This document shows positions 37,603 through 47,416 of a stretch of DNA of 64,000 nt, in pieces. How positions within the stretch are numbered: the first letter of the stretch is position 1; every line of letters starts with the position of its first letter. Both the position numbers and the translations under genes were made by a program. The notes under the pieces were generated by a model. That model was not told the DNA's origin, searched no databases, and worked only from the letters and a program-made list of their open reading frames with translations. Origin of the DNA: Lachnospiraceae bacterium (lineage in GTDB: Bacteria; Bacillota; Clostridia; Lachnospirales; Lachnospiraceae); assembly GCA_022769625.1 (NCBI GenBank), contig JALEJP010000083.1, positions 34,017-98,016 of the forward strand, in the 5' to 3' direction.

Positions 37603-39084
37603 TTACTGTTCTGCGGCTTTTGCCGCATCTTCGGCAAGAATCTCCTGAATCAGCACACGCTCATCCATTGGATATTTCTTCCCTTTGATTTCCTGATAAT
37701 CTTCATGTCCTTTTCCGGCAAGCACGATCACATCTCCCGGCTGTCCGTGATGGATCGCCCAGGCAATGGCCTCCTTCCGGTCCGGAATCTCCACATATTT
37801 ACCGTCTGTTTTCTCGATGCCGGTACGGATATCTGCGATGATATCCAATGGCTCCTCAAATCTTGGATTATCTGAGGTAATGATCGTCAGATCAGCCAAT
37901 CGGCCCGACACCTCACCCATCTCAAACCTTCTGGATTTTGCCCTGTTTCCGCCGCATCCAAAAAGACAGACCAGACGTTTTGGATTGTATTCCTTCAGGG
38001 TGGTCAGCAGGCTTTCCAGACTCATGGCATTGTGGGCATAGTCGATCATCAGTGTGAATTCATCCGACACCTTTATCATCTCAATGCGTCCTTTTACCTT
38101 TGCCTTTGCAAGCGCATCCACGATATCCTCCTTTGCCACACCGAAATGACGGCAGATTGCAATGGCCGTCAGCGAATTATACACACTGAATTTGCCCGGT
38201 ATATCGATTTCCACATCCAGTGAAAAATCGCTGCCTTTCACCGTGTAGTCGATGCCAAGATATCCTGGACGCGATACCAGCTTTGTGTTCTCCGCTCTCA
38301 GATCTGCATTCTCAGAGAACCCGAAAGTCTCAATCTGGCAGGTATGTCCTGCAAGCACCTGTTCCAAATGTCTGTCATCCGCATTCACAATGCCAAGCCT
38401 GCACTGCTGAAACAAAAGTCCCTTACAGTGCATGTAATCCTCAAAGCTTGCATGCTCTGCCGGTCCGATGTGATCCGGCTCAATATTGGTAAAGATACCG
38501 ATTTCAAAAGGTATCCCTGCGGTACGGTGCAGCATCAGCCCCTGGGAAGAAACCTCCATGACGACACAGTCACAGCCCGCCTCCACCATCTGATGAAAAT
38601 AGTTCTGTATGGTATAGGATTCCGGCGTGGTATTGGCTGCCGGTATCCTCGCCTCCCCGATAATCGCCTCGATGGTACCGATCAGCCCCACCTTATGACC
38701 GGCAGACTCCAGAATGGATTTCACCATATAAGTAGTGGTAGTCTTGCCCTTTGTGCCGGTAATACCGATCACTTTCAGCTTTTCTGCGGGATAATCAAAA
38801 TATGCCGCGGAAATCAGGGCCATCGCATAGCGGCTGTCTTTTACACGGATCACCGTCACATCCTCCGGTACCTCCAGTGCTTCCTCTGCCACCAGAACCT
38901 TTGCTCCTTTTGCGATAACATCCGCCGCATACCTGTGCCCGTCTGAGACTGCTCCCCTGATACAGAAAAACAGGGAACCTTCCCCGGCCTTTCTGGAATC
39001 GTTGACAATGTCTGTCACATCCACATCCAGAGAACCATTTATGCATTCATAATCCAGTCGTTCCAATAGTTTTGTTAATTTCAT
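37603..39084 (-). CDS. murE: UDP-N-acetylmuramyl-tripeptide synthetase
   Basis: VIGITGTKGKTTTTYMVKSIL, MIDYAHNAMSLESLL, TSDNPRFEEP. Confidence 0.95.
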   Translation of the reverse strand: MKLTKLLERLDYECINGSLDVDVTDIVNDSRKAGEGSLFFCIRGAVSDGHRYAADVIAKGAKVLVAEEALEVPEDVTVIRVKDSRYAMALISAAYFDYPAEKLKVIGITGTKGKTTTTYMVKSILESAGHKVGLIGTIEAIIGEARIPAANTTPESYTIQNYFHQMVEAGCDCVVMEVSSQGLMLHRTAGIPFEIGIFTNIEPDHIGPAEHASFEDYMHCKGLLFQQCRLGIVNADDRHLEQVLAGHTCQIETFGFSENADLRAENTKLVSRPGYLGIDYTVKGSDFSLDVEIDIPGKFSVYNSLTAIAICRHFGVAKEDIVDALAKAKVKGRIEMIKVSDEFTLMIDYAHNAMSLESLLTTLKEYNPKRLVCLFGCGGNRAKSRRFEMGEVSGRLADLTIITSDNPRFEEPLDIIADIRTGIEKTDGKYVEIPDRKEAIAWAIHHGQPGDVIVLAGKGHEDYQEIKGKKYPMDERVLIQEILAEDAAKAAEQ

Positions 39085-39197
39085 GGCACATACCTCCATA
39101 AATCAGTCAGGGCCAAATGCCCGGAACATTATTACACTATAGGATAGCACAGAAAGAGGGCTGTTGCAAACATAAAAATTTACAGCAGCCCTTCCTT

Positions 39198-39431
39198 TTA
39201 CCATGTTTTCAGGATTTCTATGATCTCTTCCTCGTAATCGCCCAGAATATCCTCCTGACGTCCCACCGTGCGCACATTTGTTTCCGCCCCATAGCCTCCA
39301 TCTTCAAATTCCCAGATATGATAACTCAGTCCTCTGTGCTCAAAGTCGATGCTTCCAAGTCCCTCTTCCTCCGTATAGCTGTATTTCCATCCCTGTTTAT
39401 CCAGATAATTTCTGATTTTCTTCAGACGCAT
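39198..39431 (-). CDS. Hypothetical 77-aa protein
   Basis: ORF with downstream terminator-like hairpin (agggctg...cagccct). Confidence 0.5.
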   Translation of the reverse strand: MRLKKIRNYLDKQGWKYSYTEEEGLGSIDFEHRGLSYHIWEFEDGGYGAETNVRTVGRQEDILGDYEEEIIEILKTW

Positions 39432-39461
39432 GTTATCTCCTCCTGTTTCTCATTTCTTTTC

Positions 39462-40109
39462 TCAATTTACGGAAAATCCGCGTTTTTCTGACGTGACGCC
39501 TGCGTGCTTCATCAGACGGATCATTCCCTCCGTGGCAATGCTCACCATGCTTTCCACATGAATAAATCCGGTGCTGCCTGCATCAAACAGAATATTTGCC
39601 TGGGCTTTGAACTCCTCATCCCCCTCCCAGAAAAGATACTGTACCGGAATACAGGCAAATCCGGACAGCTGTATTCCCACATCACCGTGTGGCAGACGGA
39701 TACCGCCCATCTTTTCCGCCGCAAACGCCAGTGCATCCCCATGTCCGGAAAAAGCTGCCGCAAAATCCTCGATCACACCCTTCTGAAAGGCCGGCACAAA
39801 GGGTCTTGCATCCGGAAGCCCGGAAAAGGGCACCCATTGACCGGTAAGAGCTGCTTTTGGCTTTGCATACCAGAGCAGCGTATAGATGTTCAGTTTTTCC
39901 GTGCTTGTGACCGGTTCATCATCCTCCATGGCACAGATTTCTCCGGTACACAGAGAGATCGCGTATTTCCGGTCAAAATGATACAGGGTAAAACAATTTC
40001 CCTCATTTTTCAACTCCGGAAGCTTCTCCAAAAGCACCTTATGGTCCATGTTTAAAAATTTCACAGCCCATTGGTCACAAAGTTTCTCATAATTGGATAT
40101 CCGTTCCAT
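39462..40109 (-). CDS. DUF3786-like protein
   Basis: YAISLCTGEI, LTGQWVPFSGLPDARPFVPAFQKGVI, DVGIQLSGFACIPVQYLFWEGDEEF. Confidence 0.65.
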   Translation of the reverse strand: MERISNYEKLCDQWAVKFLNMDHKVLLEKLPELKNEGNCFTLYHFDRKYAISLCTGEICAMEDDEPVTSTEKLNIYTLLWYAKPKAALTGQWVPFSGLPDARPFVPAFQKGVIEDFAAAFSGHGDALAFAAEKMGGIRLPHGDVGIQLSGFACIPVQYLFWEGDEEFKAQANILFDAGSTGFIHVESMVSIATEGMIRLMKHAGVTSEKRGFSVN

Positions 40110-40274
40110 TTCACTCCTCCTCTGTATGGGAAACAGTCAGCCGATATTCCCTGTCTCCCATCTGTGCTGCTTCCCCTTCAGATTCCCTGCATATGGAAGC
40201 AGCAGAAAGCCGCAGGAAAGCTCCTGCGGCTCCACCGGCACATAAATCCCGCTGCCCAAAGCAGAATCAGCGTA

Positions 40275-43200
40275 TTATTTTTTTACTTTTTTGCTTTTGG
40301 AAGCCGGTCCATATAACTTTTTATTCTTTGCAACTACTTTGTAATATACAACCTTTCCTTTTACCTTACTGTCTGTAAAGGAAGTCTTTTTCAGCTCCTT
40401 CACTTTTTTATAGGTACCGTTTGCCGAGGTTGCTTTCAGTACAACATATCCGGCTGCATCTTTTTGCTTTTTCCAGCTTACCGTGATCTTGCTTCCGGAT
40501 TTCTTCGCCTTCAGACCGGTTACCGCCTTTGGAAGCTTCTTTGTGGAAATAACAGCAGACGCGCTCGTGATCGTCTTAACATTATCACCATTTGCACAAA
40601 CCTCATAACGGTTCACTGCTCCGCCCTTCGGCGTCTTATCCAGGAAGGAGGCTCCGGCTGTCGTTCCGATCGTCTTGCCATTTCTCTTGATCGTATAGGA
40701 AACCGCACCGGAAACCTTTGCCCATTTTACGGTTACCCCTTTATAACTGCTCTTCGCACTGCTGATTTTCGGTGCAGCCAGCTGCACTTTCTGCGGTGCC
40801 TCTGTCTCCGTGGATGGCGTTTCGGTCTCCGTCTGGAGGGTCTGCAGATTTGCCTTTGCACGTTCCAGATCCTGAAGCGCTGCCTTGAGTACTTCGGCTG
40901 AAGTGCCTTCCTCTATCGCTTTTTCTGCTGCAAGAATTGCCTCCTGGAATGCTTTCCAGCTTGCATCCGTATAATTGCCCTGCTTCATTTCTCTGGCTTC
41001 TGCCACCTGCGCATTCAGCTGTTCTTTTGCCTGCTCATATTCCGGATCCACGTTCTTCGTCCATTTTGCGTATAAGATGGTATCCTTTGTAATGGCAGCG
41101 GCAGGATCAAACGCCTTCGTGCACGCATAATCCGTATACCAGCCTTCGAACGTATCGATACCTCTGACCGGATCCTCCGGCATGGAAACGGTTTCCCCGT
41201 CCACAACACTGGCATCTGCGATCTCTGTACCTCCTGCTGTCTGGAAGCTTACTTTGTACTGCTTTGTCCAGTCTGCAAACAGATGCAGATCTGCATTCAC
41301 CGGTGCTGCCTCGGTGTAAGGAACAGTGCAGTTCACATTGCTGTACCAGCCTTTAAATACATAACCTTCTCTTACCGGTGTTTCCGGAAGCTCCCAGCTC
41401 TCTCCTGCTTTCACTTTCAGAGAGGATATGGTATTGCCGCCTTTGGTGTCAAAGGTGATCGTAAAGCTGTCCGGTTTTGTCTCTTCACCGCCGCCTAAGC
41501 TTTCACCGTATACTTCCACCTCGCACACATGGTTTCCGCCATGGCTGCCGCCGGTAGTCAGGACACTTCCGCGCATATAAATACGGATATAACGTACTTC
41601 TTCCCCATCTGCTTCAAAAATTTTGCCTGCAGATGTCTCAGCGTAAGCCTCATCCGGATCTGCCAGTTTTGCATCGGAAAGCAATCCGTATGCCTGATCT
41701 GCTCTGGACACAGAGCTGAACAGTACCGTATCCTTCTGATCAAAAACTGCATCTTTCGAAGCGATCACAATGGTATCCTGATAAGTACGCCCATCTGCAT
41801 AATATCTCCACATTTTCACCTTGTCCAGCTTAAACACATCGCCCAGATCAATCTGGAAATATGCGCTCGTTCCGGCAAGTGCAGCGCTCTCAAAGCTGTC
41901 CGCAGTACAGGTGTAGGAATTTGTACCCGTGTCACCGTCGATCATCTTTCCTGCAGGACTCTGAGAGTTGGAAATATCTTCGTCCGTATCTGCACGTTTC
42001 ACGGATATACGGGAAGCTTCCAGAGGAATCTTACCATTCTCATCCGGAACAATACCGGAGCCGGTACCGCCGGATTCTTCACCCACTGCCGATTTCTTTT
42101 CCTCCAGATCTGCCAGCATCAGTGTACTGTTCTTTACCTCTGCTTCGCTTACCTGCATGGAAAGTCCGGCACTTCCAAGTGTCACTGCTGCTGCATCGAT
42201 ATCCCGGATTCCACCTGAAATATCATATTTGCTGTTGCTGAGTGTTCCGTTGATATAAACCTTAATGACACCATTTCTCTCACGGATTCCTGCAACATGT
42301 TTCCATGTACCGTCATCCACCGCTTCTTTTGATGTTACAGATACATCACCAACTGTAAATACCAGATTGCCGTCCGCATCGATGGACAGGCTGTATTCAT
42401 CGCCCTGTTTCAGCAGATCTGCATCTTTTCCCGTTGTACGGATATAAGCAGACACACTGAAGTCCGCATCGCCTGTAATACTGTCGGAAGAAGCCAGATC
42501 ATAAGCTTTCGTCAATGCGATCGTGTTTTTGCCCTCCAGCTGCGCGTCTGTACTCTCTGTCACGCCGGATGCATTTTTCAGCTCCGAAGCTGTGTAAGCC
42601 TTCGCCACCAGATCATTCTCATAATATGGAACCTCAAGATCGTAAGTCTTTGTATTGCCGCTCAGATCCTGAATGCCTGTAAGTCTGACAGAAGCCGTAT
42701 CTCCCACAGCCAGCGGGCTGCCAAGGGTCAGCGTCACTTTCTTTTCATCTGCTGCCAGATAAATGTCTGTCACAGAATTGCCAGTTACCTGTGCCGATGC
42801 TGCCTCCACACTGACACGCTCATCAAAAGTAAGCTCAATTGTTGTGGATGAACCTGTTTTCGCACGGGTAACGGAAGCTGCTGTCTCATCCGCCTCAGTG
42901 GAAAGAGACCAGATTCTTGCCTCACCCGGCTGCAGTGTAATGCTTATGGTATCACCGTATCGGAGTGTGGTATATTCCGTCTGGGCATCTGTGGTCTTAT
43001 AATCCAGAATCGTTGTGCGGATCAAAGTCTTTCCTTCCAGTTCTTCAGAAACACCGATGTTGCGGTCCAGCGTAAAGGTCAGTGTCTTTACACTTGCACT
43101 TGGATTTCGCATGGAAATGATACCTTCTTCCTTATCCCAGCAGGAATAACCGTAGGTATTTCCGCCATCCGGTGTGGCACCAAGAAGCTTGGCATTCTTC

Positions 43201-45629
43201 AGAATGTGATAATTCTTTCTTGCCCAGTCAAGGAATTCTGCATTAACTGCCCATTTTTCTCCCTCATCAATCATTTCCGGACTGTAGTACAGCTCCCAGA
43301 AAGCCGTTCCTCTGGTGGCCATCATATACAGATAGGTCTTAAACTCTTCATTTGTCATGGTATTTGCCAGACCGGTATCTGTTTTTCCATAAATCGGATC
43401 ATGATTATAGACATTGGCCAACGGGAACTGGAACTGTCTTTCCTTTACAAAATCAAAATATCTGCCGTCACGGTAGGACAAAAGCTGATCCACCTGTCTG
43501 GTCTGTCCCACACTGATGCGTCCGATATCGTTGCTGTTCTGAATCCAGATGGAATTTGCCCACTGCAGATACCATGGACTGGGATTTACATAACAAGTCA
43601 GATTGAACCACAGATTGTCAATGCCGTTCTTTTCTGCATTGGCTCTGAGTGCCTCGATCAGATCAATCCACGCCTCCCAGGTATCCGTGAAATAATACAT
43701 GCCATTTTTGCCGCCTGTCATATGCTTATGACTGGTGTTGGTACATGCTTTCGTTGCAAAACCATCCAGTTTCCAGTAATTGATCTTGTATGCATCCTGC
43801 ATCTGTGTGAAGAACTCCGTCAGTTTGGAAACATAACGTCTGTCTCCCACATCAATATCGCCGGACTGTGCATTGTAAGCGCCATAACCGGCATCCTCAA
43901 TGATACGTCCCATGGCACCATTGAAATTATAACCGCCTCTTGGCCCAAGCCACACGCCAAAACTGGAACCAAAGCTCTCAGCCAGCTGCTGTGCCGGTCT
44001 GAAGCCACTTGGGAACTTGTTGTTGAACTCCCAGAAACCGGTCTCATTGTTCGTGGTACCGCAGCGTGCCACGTCATGTACGCCGTATTTTGTAGTGTTG
44101 TAGTTATTCCATCCGTCATCCACAACGTAAGAATCCATCGGAATTACGCCGGATTCTGACAGACCTTTTTCCATTCTGGTAAAGGCCGAATCAATATTGG
44201 AATCATTGATGGTCATCATGTTGTCATACCAGGAGTTGTACTGGGTACGGAAATCGGTCTTCGTTGCAATGCTGTCAATGTACTCATAGAAATCAGACTG
44301 GATGACATCCATGTCTGTGCTTCGCGCCGCACCTGCCACGGTCTGCCATGTCACATATTTGCCGTCCACCGTCATCTGATGATCTTCTTCCAGCTGCCTG
44401 AAACTTTTGCCGGAATAATAACGCATATGTGCATTCTGACTGGAATCAATCTCCGTCTCTGTCATCGGGAATTCGCATCCGAAAAACATCCCCTGAATAT
44501 AAACCGGCTGTCCCAGGGAGATGATGTCACCGCTCATGCCGCCCACGCCGGCTCCCATAACCGGATGTGTCCACACGGCATCCGTCTCATTGACATTCAT
44601 GGATTCCAGATCAATATAGTCCAGAACCGCATGTTCCGGATCATCCACCTGAATTTCCAGGAACTTACGCATGAAATGATCGCCGTCTTCCATGACAACC
44701 TTCATGGTGACATCCCAGTTGACACCATTTTTATAGAAGGTTTCAAACGGAAATTCCACCATAATGCCTGCTTTGGTATCCACAGCACGGATATTTGAGG
44801 TATCCAGCGTCATATCACTGGCTTTGATTCTCATTTCCTGTTTGCCTTCCTCTGTGTCAATCGCTTTGCTGTACATCTTGACTTCGGCAGCGGTTGTCCA
44901 GGCCTGTCCGGCGGTTTTGGGTGAAACTGCTTTCAGCTCCACATATCTTCCCTTTTTCGCCTCACTGAGATTGACATAGATGCACTCTCTTCCGTTGTAA
45001 GTAAAGGTACCTTTTGCGGCCAGATTCTCCGCACTTTCCAATGTAGCTTTGTCATTTCCCACGTACAGTTCATATTCACCGATGTCACCGTTTGTGGAAC
45101 TGTCCTGACGCGGCAGATAGGAAAATGCAGCAATCGTCTCTTCCTTCTGCATATCAAAGATCAGGTGATGAGGATACGGTGTATCCGGACTGTATTTGCT
45201 GTGCCAGATGGTACTTTCATTGTTATCGATGGTATTGGACCCTGGCCCATCCGATGCACCGGGCGTGTTGTTATACTGGTCGCTGGCCTCCGCGCTCCAG
45301 CCGCTCCGGTCGATTTCTCCCTCGATCTGGATCGTATCCTGCCGAAGCTGAATGATAAACTCCTCCGATCCACTGGCCGGAACAAAATCCAAATCTGCTC
45401 TCTTGTTATCCATTTTCTCTGTGGCAAGCTTTCCGCCGCTGGTATCAAAGACACGCTCCAGATAGACATTGCCAACCGTTACATTACCGTTCTGAATGTC
45501 TGCTTTTGCCTCGGTATCAGCCGCATAAGCAACTCCCGGATTCCTTCCCCCAGGGGACACCGGGATACTTGTGATGATCAGCGCGCCCGTCAAAGCAAGG
45601 GCTGCCAAACACTTTCCTCTCCGTTTCAC
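40275..45629 (-). CDS. Giant secreted GH36/melibiase-like glycosidase: F5/8C-like, catalytic, LamG-like, second F5/8C-like, InlB repeats, FIVAR, Fn3-like modules
   Basis: Catalytic-region motifs YVVDDGWN, FGVWLGPRGGYNF, INYWKLDGFATKACTN, NLTCYVNPSPWYLQWANSIWIQNSNDIG; GTG at 45629 with AGGAGGAG RBS. Confidence 0.75.
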   Translation of the reverse strand: MKRRGKCLAALALTGALIITSIPVSPGGRNPGVAYAADTEAKADIQNGNVTVGNVYLERVFDTSGGKLATEKMDNKRADLDFVPASGSEEFIIQLRQDTIQIEGEIDRSGWSAEASDQYNNTPGASDGPGSNTIDNNESTIWHSKYSPDTPYPHHLIFDMQKEETIAAFSYLPRQDSSTNGDIGEYELYVGNDKATLESAENLAAKGTFTYNGRECIYVNLSEAKKGRYVELKAVSPKTAGQAWTTAAEVKMYSKAIDTEEGKQEMRIKASDMTLDTSNIRAVDTKAGIMVEFPFETFYKNGVNWDVTMKVVMEDGDHFMRKFLEIQVDDPEHAVLDYIDLESMNVNETDAVWTHPVMGAGVGGMSGDIISLGQPVYIQGMFFGCEFPMTETEIDSSQNAHMRYYSGKSFRQLEEDHQMTVDGKYVTWQTVAGAARSTDMDVIQSDFYEYIDSIATKTDFRTQYNSWYDNMMTINDSNIDSAFTRMEKGLSESGVIPMDSYVVDDGWNNYNTTKYGVHDVARCGTTNNETGFWEFNNKFPSGFRPAQQLAESFGSSFGVWLGPRGGYNFNGAMGRIIEDAGYGAYNAQSGDIDVGDRRYVSKLTEFFTQMQDAYKINYWKLDGFATKACTNTSHKHMTGGKNGMYYFTDTWEAWIDLIEALRANAEKNGIDNLWFNLTCYVNPSPWYLQWANSIWIQNSNDIGRISVGQTRQVDQLLSYRDGRYFDFVKERQFQFPLANVYNHDPIYGKTDTGLANTMTNEEFKTYLYMMATRGTAFWELYYSPEMIDEGEKWAVNAEFLDWARKNYHILKNAKLLGATPDGGNTYGYSCWDKEEGIISMRNPSASVKTLTFTLDRNIGVSEELEGKTLIRTTILDYKTTDAQTEYTTLRYGDTISITLQPGEARIWSLSTEADETAASVTRAKTGSSTTIELTFDERVSVEAASAQVTGNSVTDIYLAADEKKVTLTLGSPLAVGDTASVRLTGIQDLSGNTKTYDLEVPYYENDLVAKAYTASELKNASGVTESTDAQLEGKNTIALTKAYDLASSDSITGDADFSVSAYIRTTGKDADLLKQGDEYSLSIDADGNLVFTVGDVSVTSKEAVDDGTWKHVAGIRERNGVIKVYINGTLSNSKYDISGGIRDIDAAAVTLGSAGLSMQVSEAEVKNSTLMLADLEEKKSAVGEESGGTGSGIVPDENGKIPLEASRISVKRADTDEDISNSQSPAGKMIDGDTGTNSYTCTADSFESAALAGTSAYFQIDLGDVFKLDKVKMWRYYADGRTYQDTIVIASKDAVFDQKDTVLFSSVSRADQAYGLLSDAKLADPDEAYAETSAGKIFEADGEEVRYIRIYMRGSVLTTGGSHGGNHVCEVEVYGESLGGGEETKPDSFTITFDTKGGNTISSLKVKAGESWELPETPVREGYVFKGWYSNVNCTVPYTEAAPVNADLHLFADWTKQYKVSFQTAGGTEIADASVVDGETVSMPEDPVRGIDTFEGWYTDYACTKAFDPAAAITKDTILYAKWTKNVDPEYEQAKEQLNAQVAEAREMKQGNYTDASWKAFQEAILAAEKAIEEGTSAEVLKAALQDLERAKANLQTLQTETETPSTETEAPQKVQLAAPKISSAKSSYKGVTVKWAKVSGAVSYTIKRNGKTIGTTAGASFLDKTPKGGAVNRYEVCANGDNVKTITSASAVISTKKLPKAVTGLKAKKSGSKITVSWKKQKDAAGYVVLKATSANGTYKKVKELKKTSFTDSKVKGKVVYYKVVAKNKKLYGPASKSKKVKK

Positions 45630-45689
45630 AAAATCTCCTCCTTTTGTTGTTTTATGCAATATGTCCATAACCCCCAACATATTAAATAA

Positions 45690-45718
45690 ATTTTAGCATT
45701 TCTATCTATATAAGTCAA
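45690..45718 (-). promoter_or_regulatory. Predicted sigma-A promoter of the glycosidase gene
   Basis: Minus strand TTGACT-17 nt-TAAAAT. Confidence 0.7.
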
Positions 45719-45730
45719 TTTTTCCCTTGT

Positions 45731-45770
45731 TGGATTATCCAAATATGTAAATTTTTATGTGGATAATCCA
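45731..45770 (-). promoter_or_regulatory. Two TGGATWATCCA palindromes upstream of the -35 box
   Basis: TGGATTATCCA 45731-45741 and TGGATAATCCA 45760-45770, centres 29 bp apart. Confidence 0.7.
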
Positions 45771-45825
45771 ATATTTTTCGTTTATTTTCCCATGTGTTTC
45801 TCATACGCATCATTTAGGCAAAGCA

Positions 45826-45874
45826 AAAGAGCTGTCCGTTCTTTCATTTTTTCCAGAACGGACAGCTTTTTAAA
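45826..45874 (-). terminator. Terminator of the ABC transporter operon
   Basis: agctgtccgttct ... agaacggacagct with flanking T/A runs. Confidence 0.9.
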
Positions 45875-46625
45875 AGACTGACTCAATGAGTACTTTTGTA
45901 TATGCTTTCTTAGGACTGCCGATCACTTCATCCGGTATCCCTTCCTCCACAATACTTCCTTTATACATCACAAGCACCCGGTCACAGAGTGCCTGCACCA
46001 GAGCGAGATCATGACAGATCAGCAAAATGGACAGCCCCATCTCCCTCTGCAGCCTGCCAAGCAGTTCCACGATCTGTGCCTGAACCGTCACATCCAGTGC
46101 ACTGGTTGCCTCATCACAGATAATGAGCTTTGGTTCAACAGACAGAGCTCTGGCAATCGCCGCTCTCTGGCACTGTCCGCCGCTGACTTCATGGGGATAT
46201 CTTTTCGCATATTCCGGTTCAAGCTCCACCATGCGAAGTAATTCCATCATCCGTTCTCTGGCTTCCGCCTTTTTCATCCCCCGGTTCCTCATGCTTTCCA
46301 TAATACCGTCGCCAAGACTCCTGCGCGGATCAAAGGAATCCTGCGGCATCTGAAAGACCATCTGTACGTCCTGATAAAGCTCTTTTAAACTTTTTCCTTT
46401 CACATCGAGGATTTCCTTTCCATTTATAAGAATACTCCCGCCATCCGGCTTGATCAGATGCGTAATCAGCTTTGCTGTCGTACTTTTGCCGCATCCACTC
46501 TCACCTACCAGCCCGAGACATTCTCCTTTTTTCATCTCAAAACTGATATCATTCACCGCTGTGAAAGGTATCTTATTCTTATAGAATACTTTTTTCAGAT
46601 TTTTTATTTCAAGAATCTTTTCCAT
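45870..46625 (-). CDS. ABC transporter ATP-binding protein, Opp/Dpp/Nik type (F/E subunit)
   Basis: GLVGESGCGKSTTAKLI, EVSGGQCQRAAIARAL, LIICDEATSALDVTVQAQIV. Confidence 0.93.
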   Translation of the reverse strand: MEKILEIKNLKKVFYKNKIPFTAVNDISFEMKKGECLGLVGESGCGKSTTAKLITHLIKPDGGSILINGKEILDVKGKSLKELYQDVQMVFQMPQDSFDPRRSLGDGIMESMRNRGMKKAEARERMMELLRMVELEPEYAKRYPHEVSGGQCQRAAIARALSVEPKLIICDEATSALDVTVQAQIVELLGRLQREMGLSILLICHDLALVQALCDRVLVMYKGSIVEEGIPDEVIGSPKKAYTKVLIESVF

Positions 46626-46626
46626 A

Positions 46627-47412
46627 TCACTGTCTCCGTATTCTCAGAACCGATCCGATCAGTTTTTTCGTATATTCTTCCTGCGGGTGATAAATAACAT
46701 CTTCTTTCGTGCCATACTCCACAAGCCTTCCCTGGTACATGACAGCCACACGGTCTGCCATGAACTCCACCAGGCCGATATTGTGAGTAACAACGGCAAT
46801 CGATGTTCCAAACAGCTCCCGCATTTTCATCATCTCACGCACCACCTGCGCCTGTACGGTTACATCCAGCGCACTGGTCGGCTCATCTGCAAACAGCAGA
46901 TCCGGATTCAGAATCATCGCCAGCATGATACCCACACGCTGATTCATACCGCCAGATAACTCAAAAGGATAGCTTTTGAGAATTCGTTCTCCATCCTTCA
47001 GATTCATTTTATCAAAAAGCGTAAGCGCACGCTCTCTGATGTCCGTTCGATCTGTTTTTTCATGTTCCAGAACACTCTCATACAGTTGGTCTTCAATACT
47101 GCGTATCGGACAAAGGGAAGCCTGCGTATTCTGGAATACCATCCCCATCTGCGGACCGCGCATGGTGCGCAGCTCCTCACCCTTAGCATCCACCACATTC
47201 TTTCCCTTATAATAAATATCTCCCCTGGTGACTGCACCACTTTTGCCAAGCAGACCCATGCAGGCTTTAATCACCGTGCTTTTTCCGCTTCCGGACTCTC
47301 CGACAATCCCCAGAATTTCACCCGGCTGCATCTTAAGCGATACATCCTGTACCACTGCCTGACCGTTATAGCTGATCTCCACGTGCTGTAATTCGAGTAA
47401 TGGATGTTTCAT
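46627..47412 (-). CDS. ABC transporter ATP-binding protein, Opp/Dpp/Nik type (D subunit)
   Basis: GIVGESGSGKSTVIKA, LSGGMNQRVGIMLAMI, LLFADEPTSALDVTVQAQVV. Confidence 0.93.
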   Translation of the reverse strand: MKHPLLELQHVEISYNGQAVVQDVSLKMQPGEILGIVGESGSGKSTVIKACMGLLGKSGAVTRGDIYYKGKNVVDAKGEELRTMRGPQMGMVFQNTQASLCPIRSIEDQLYESVLEHEKTDRTDIRERALTLFDKMNLKDGERILKSYPFELSGGMNQRVGIMLAMILNPDLLFADEPTSALDVTVQAQVVREMMKMRELFGTSIAVVTHNIGLVEFMADRVAVMYQGRLVEYGTKEDVIYHPQEEYTKKLIGSVLRIRRQ

Positions 47413-47416
47413 TCTA

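Noticed and set aside
36597-37875. Overlapping plus-strand ORFs (309 and 293 aa) opposite priA and murE
   Set aside because: Antisense shadow ORFs; low-complexity Ser/Pro/Arg composition.
40275-45629. LPXTG wall anchor in the giant proteins
   Set aside because: No LPXTG, hydrophobic segment or sorting tail at either C-terminus; both end in Lys-rich Fn3-like modules.
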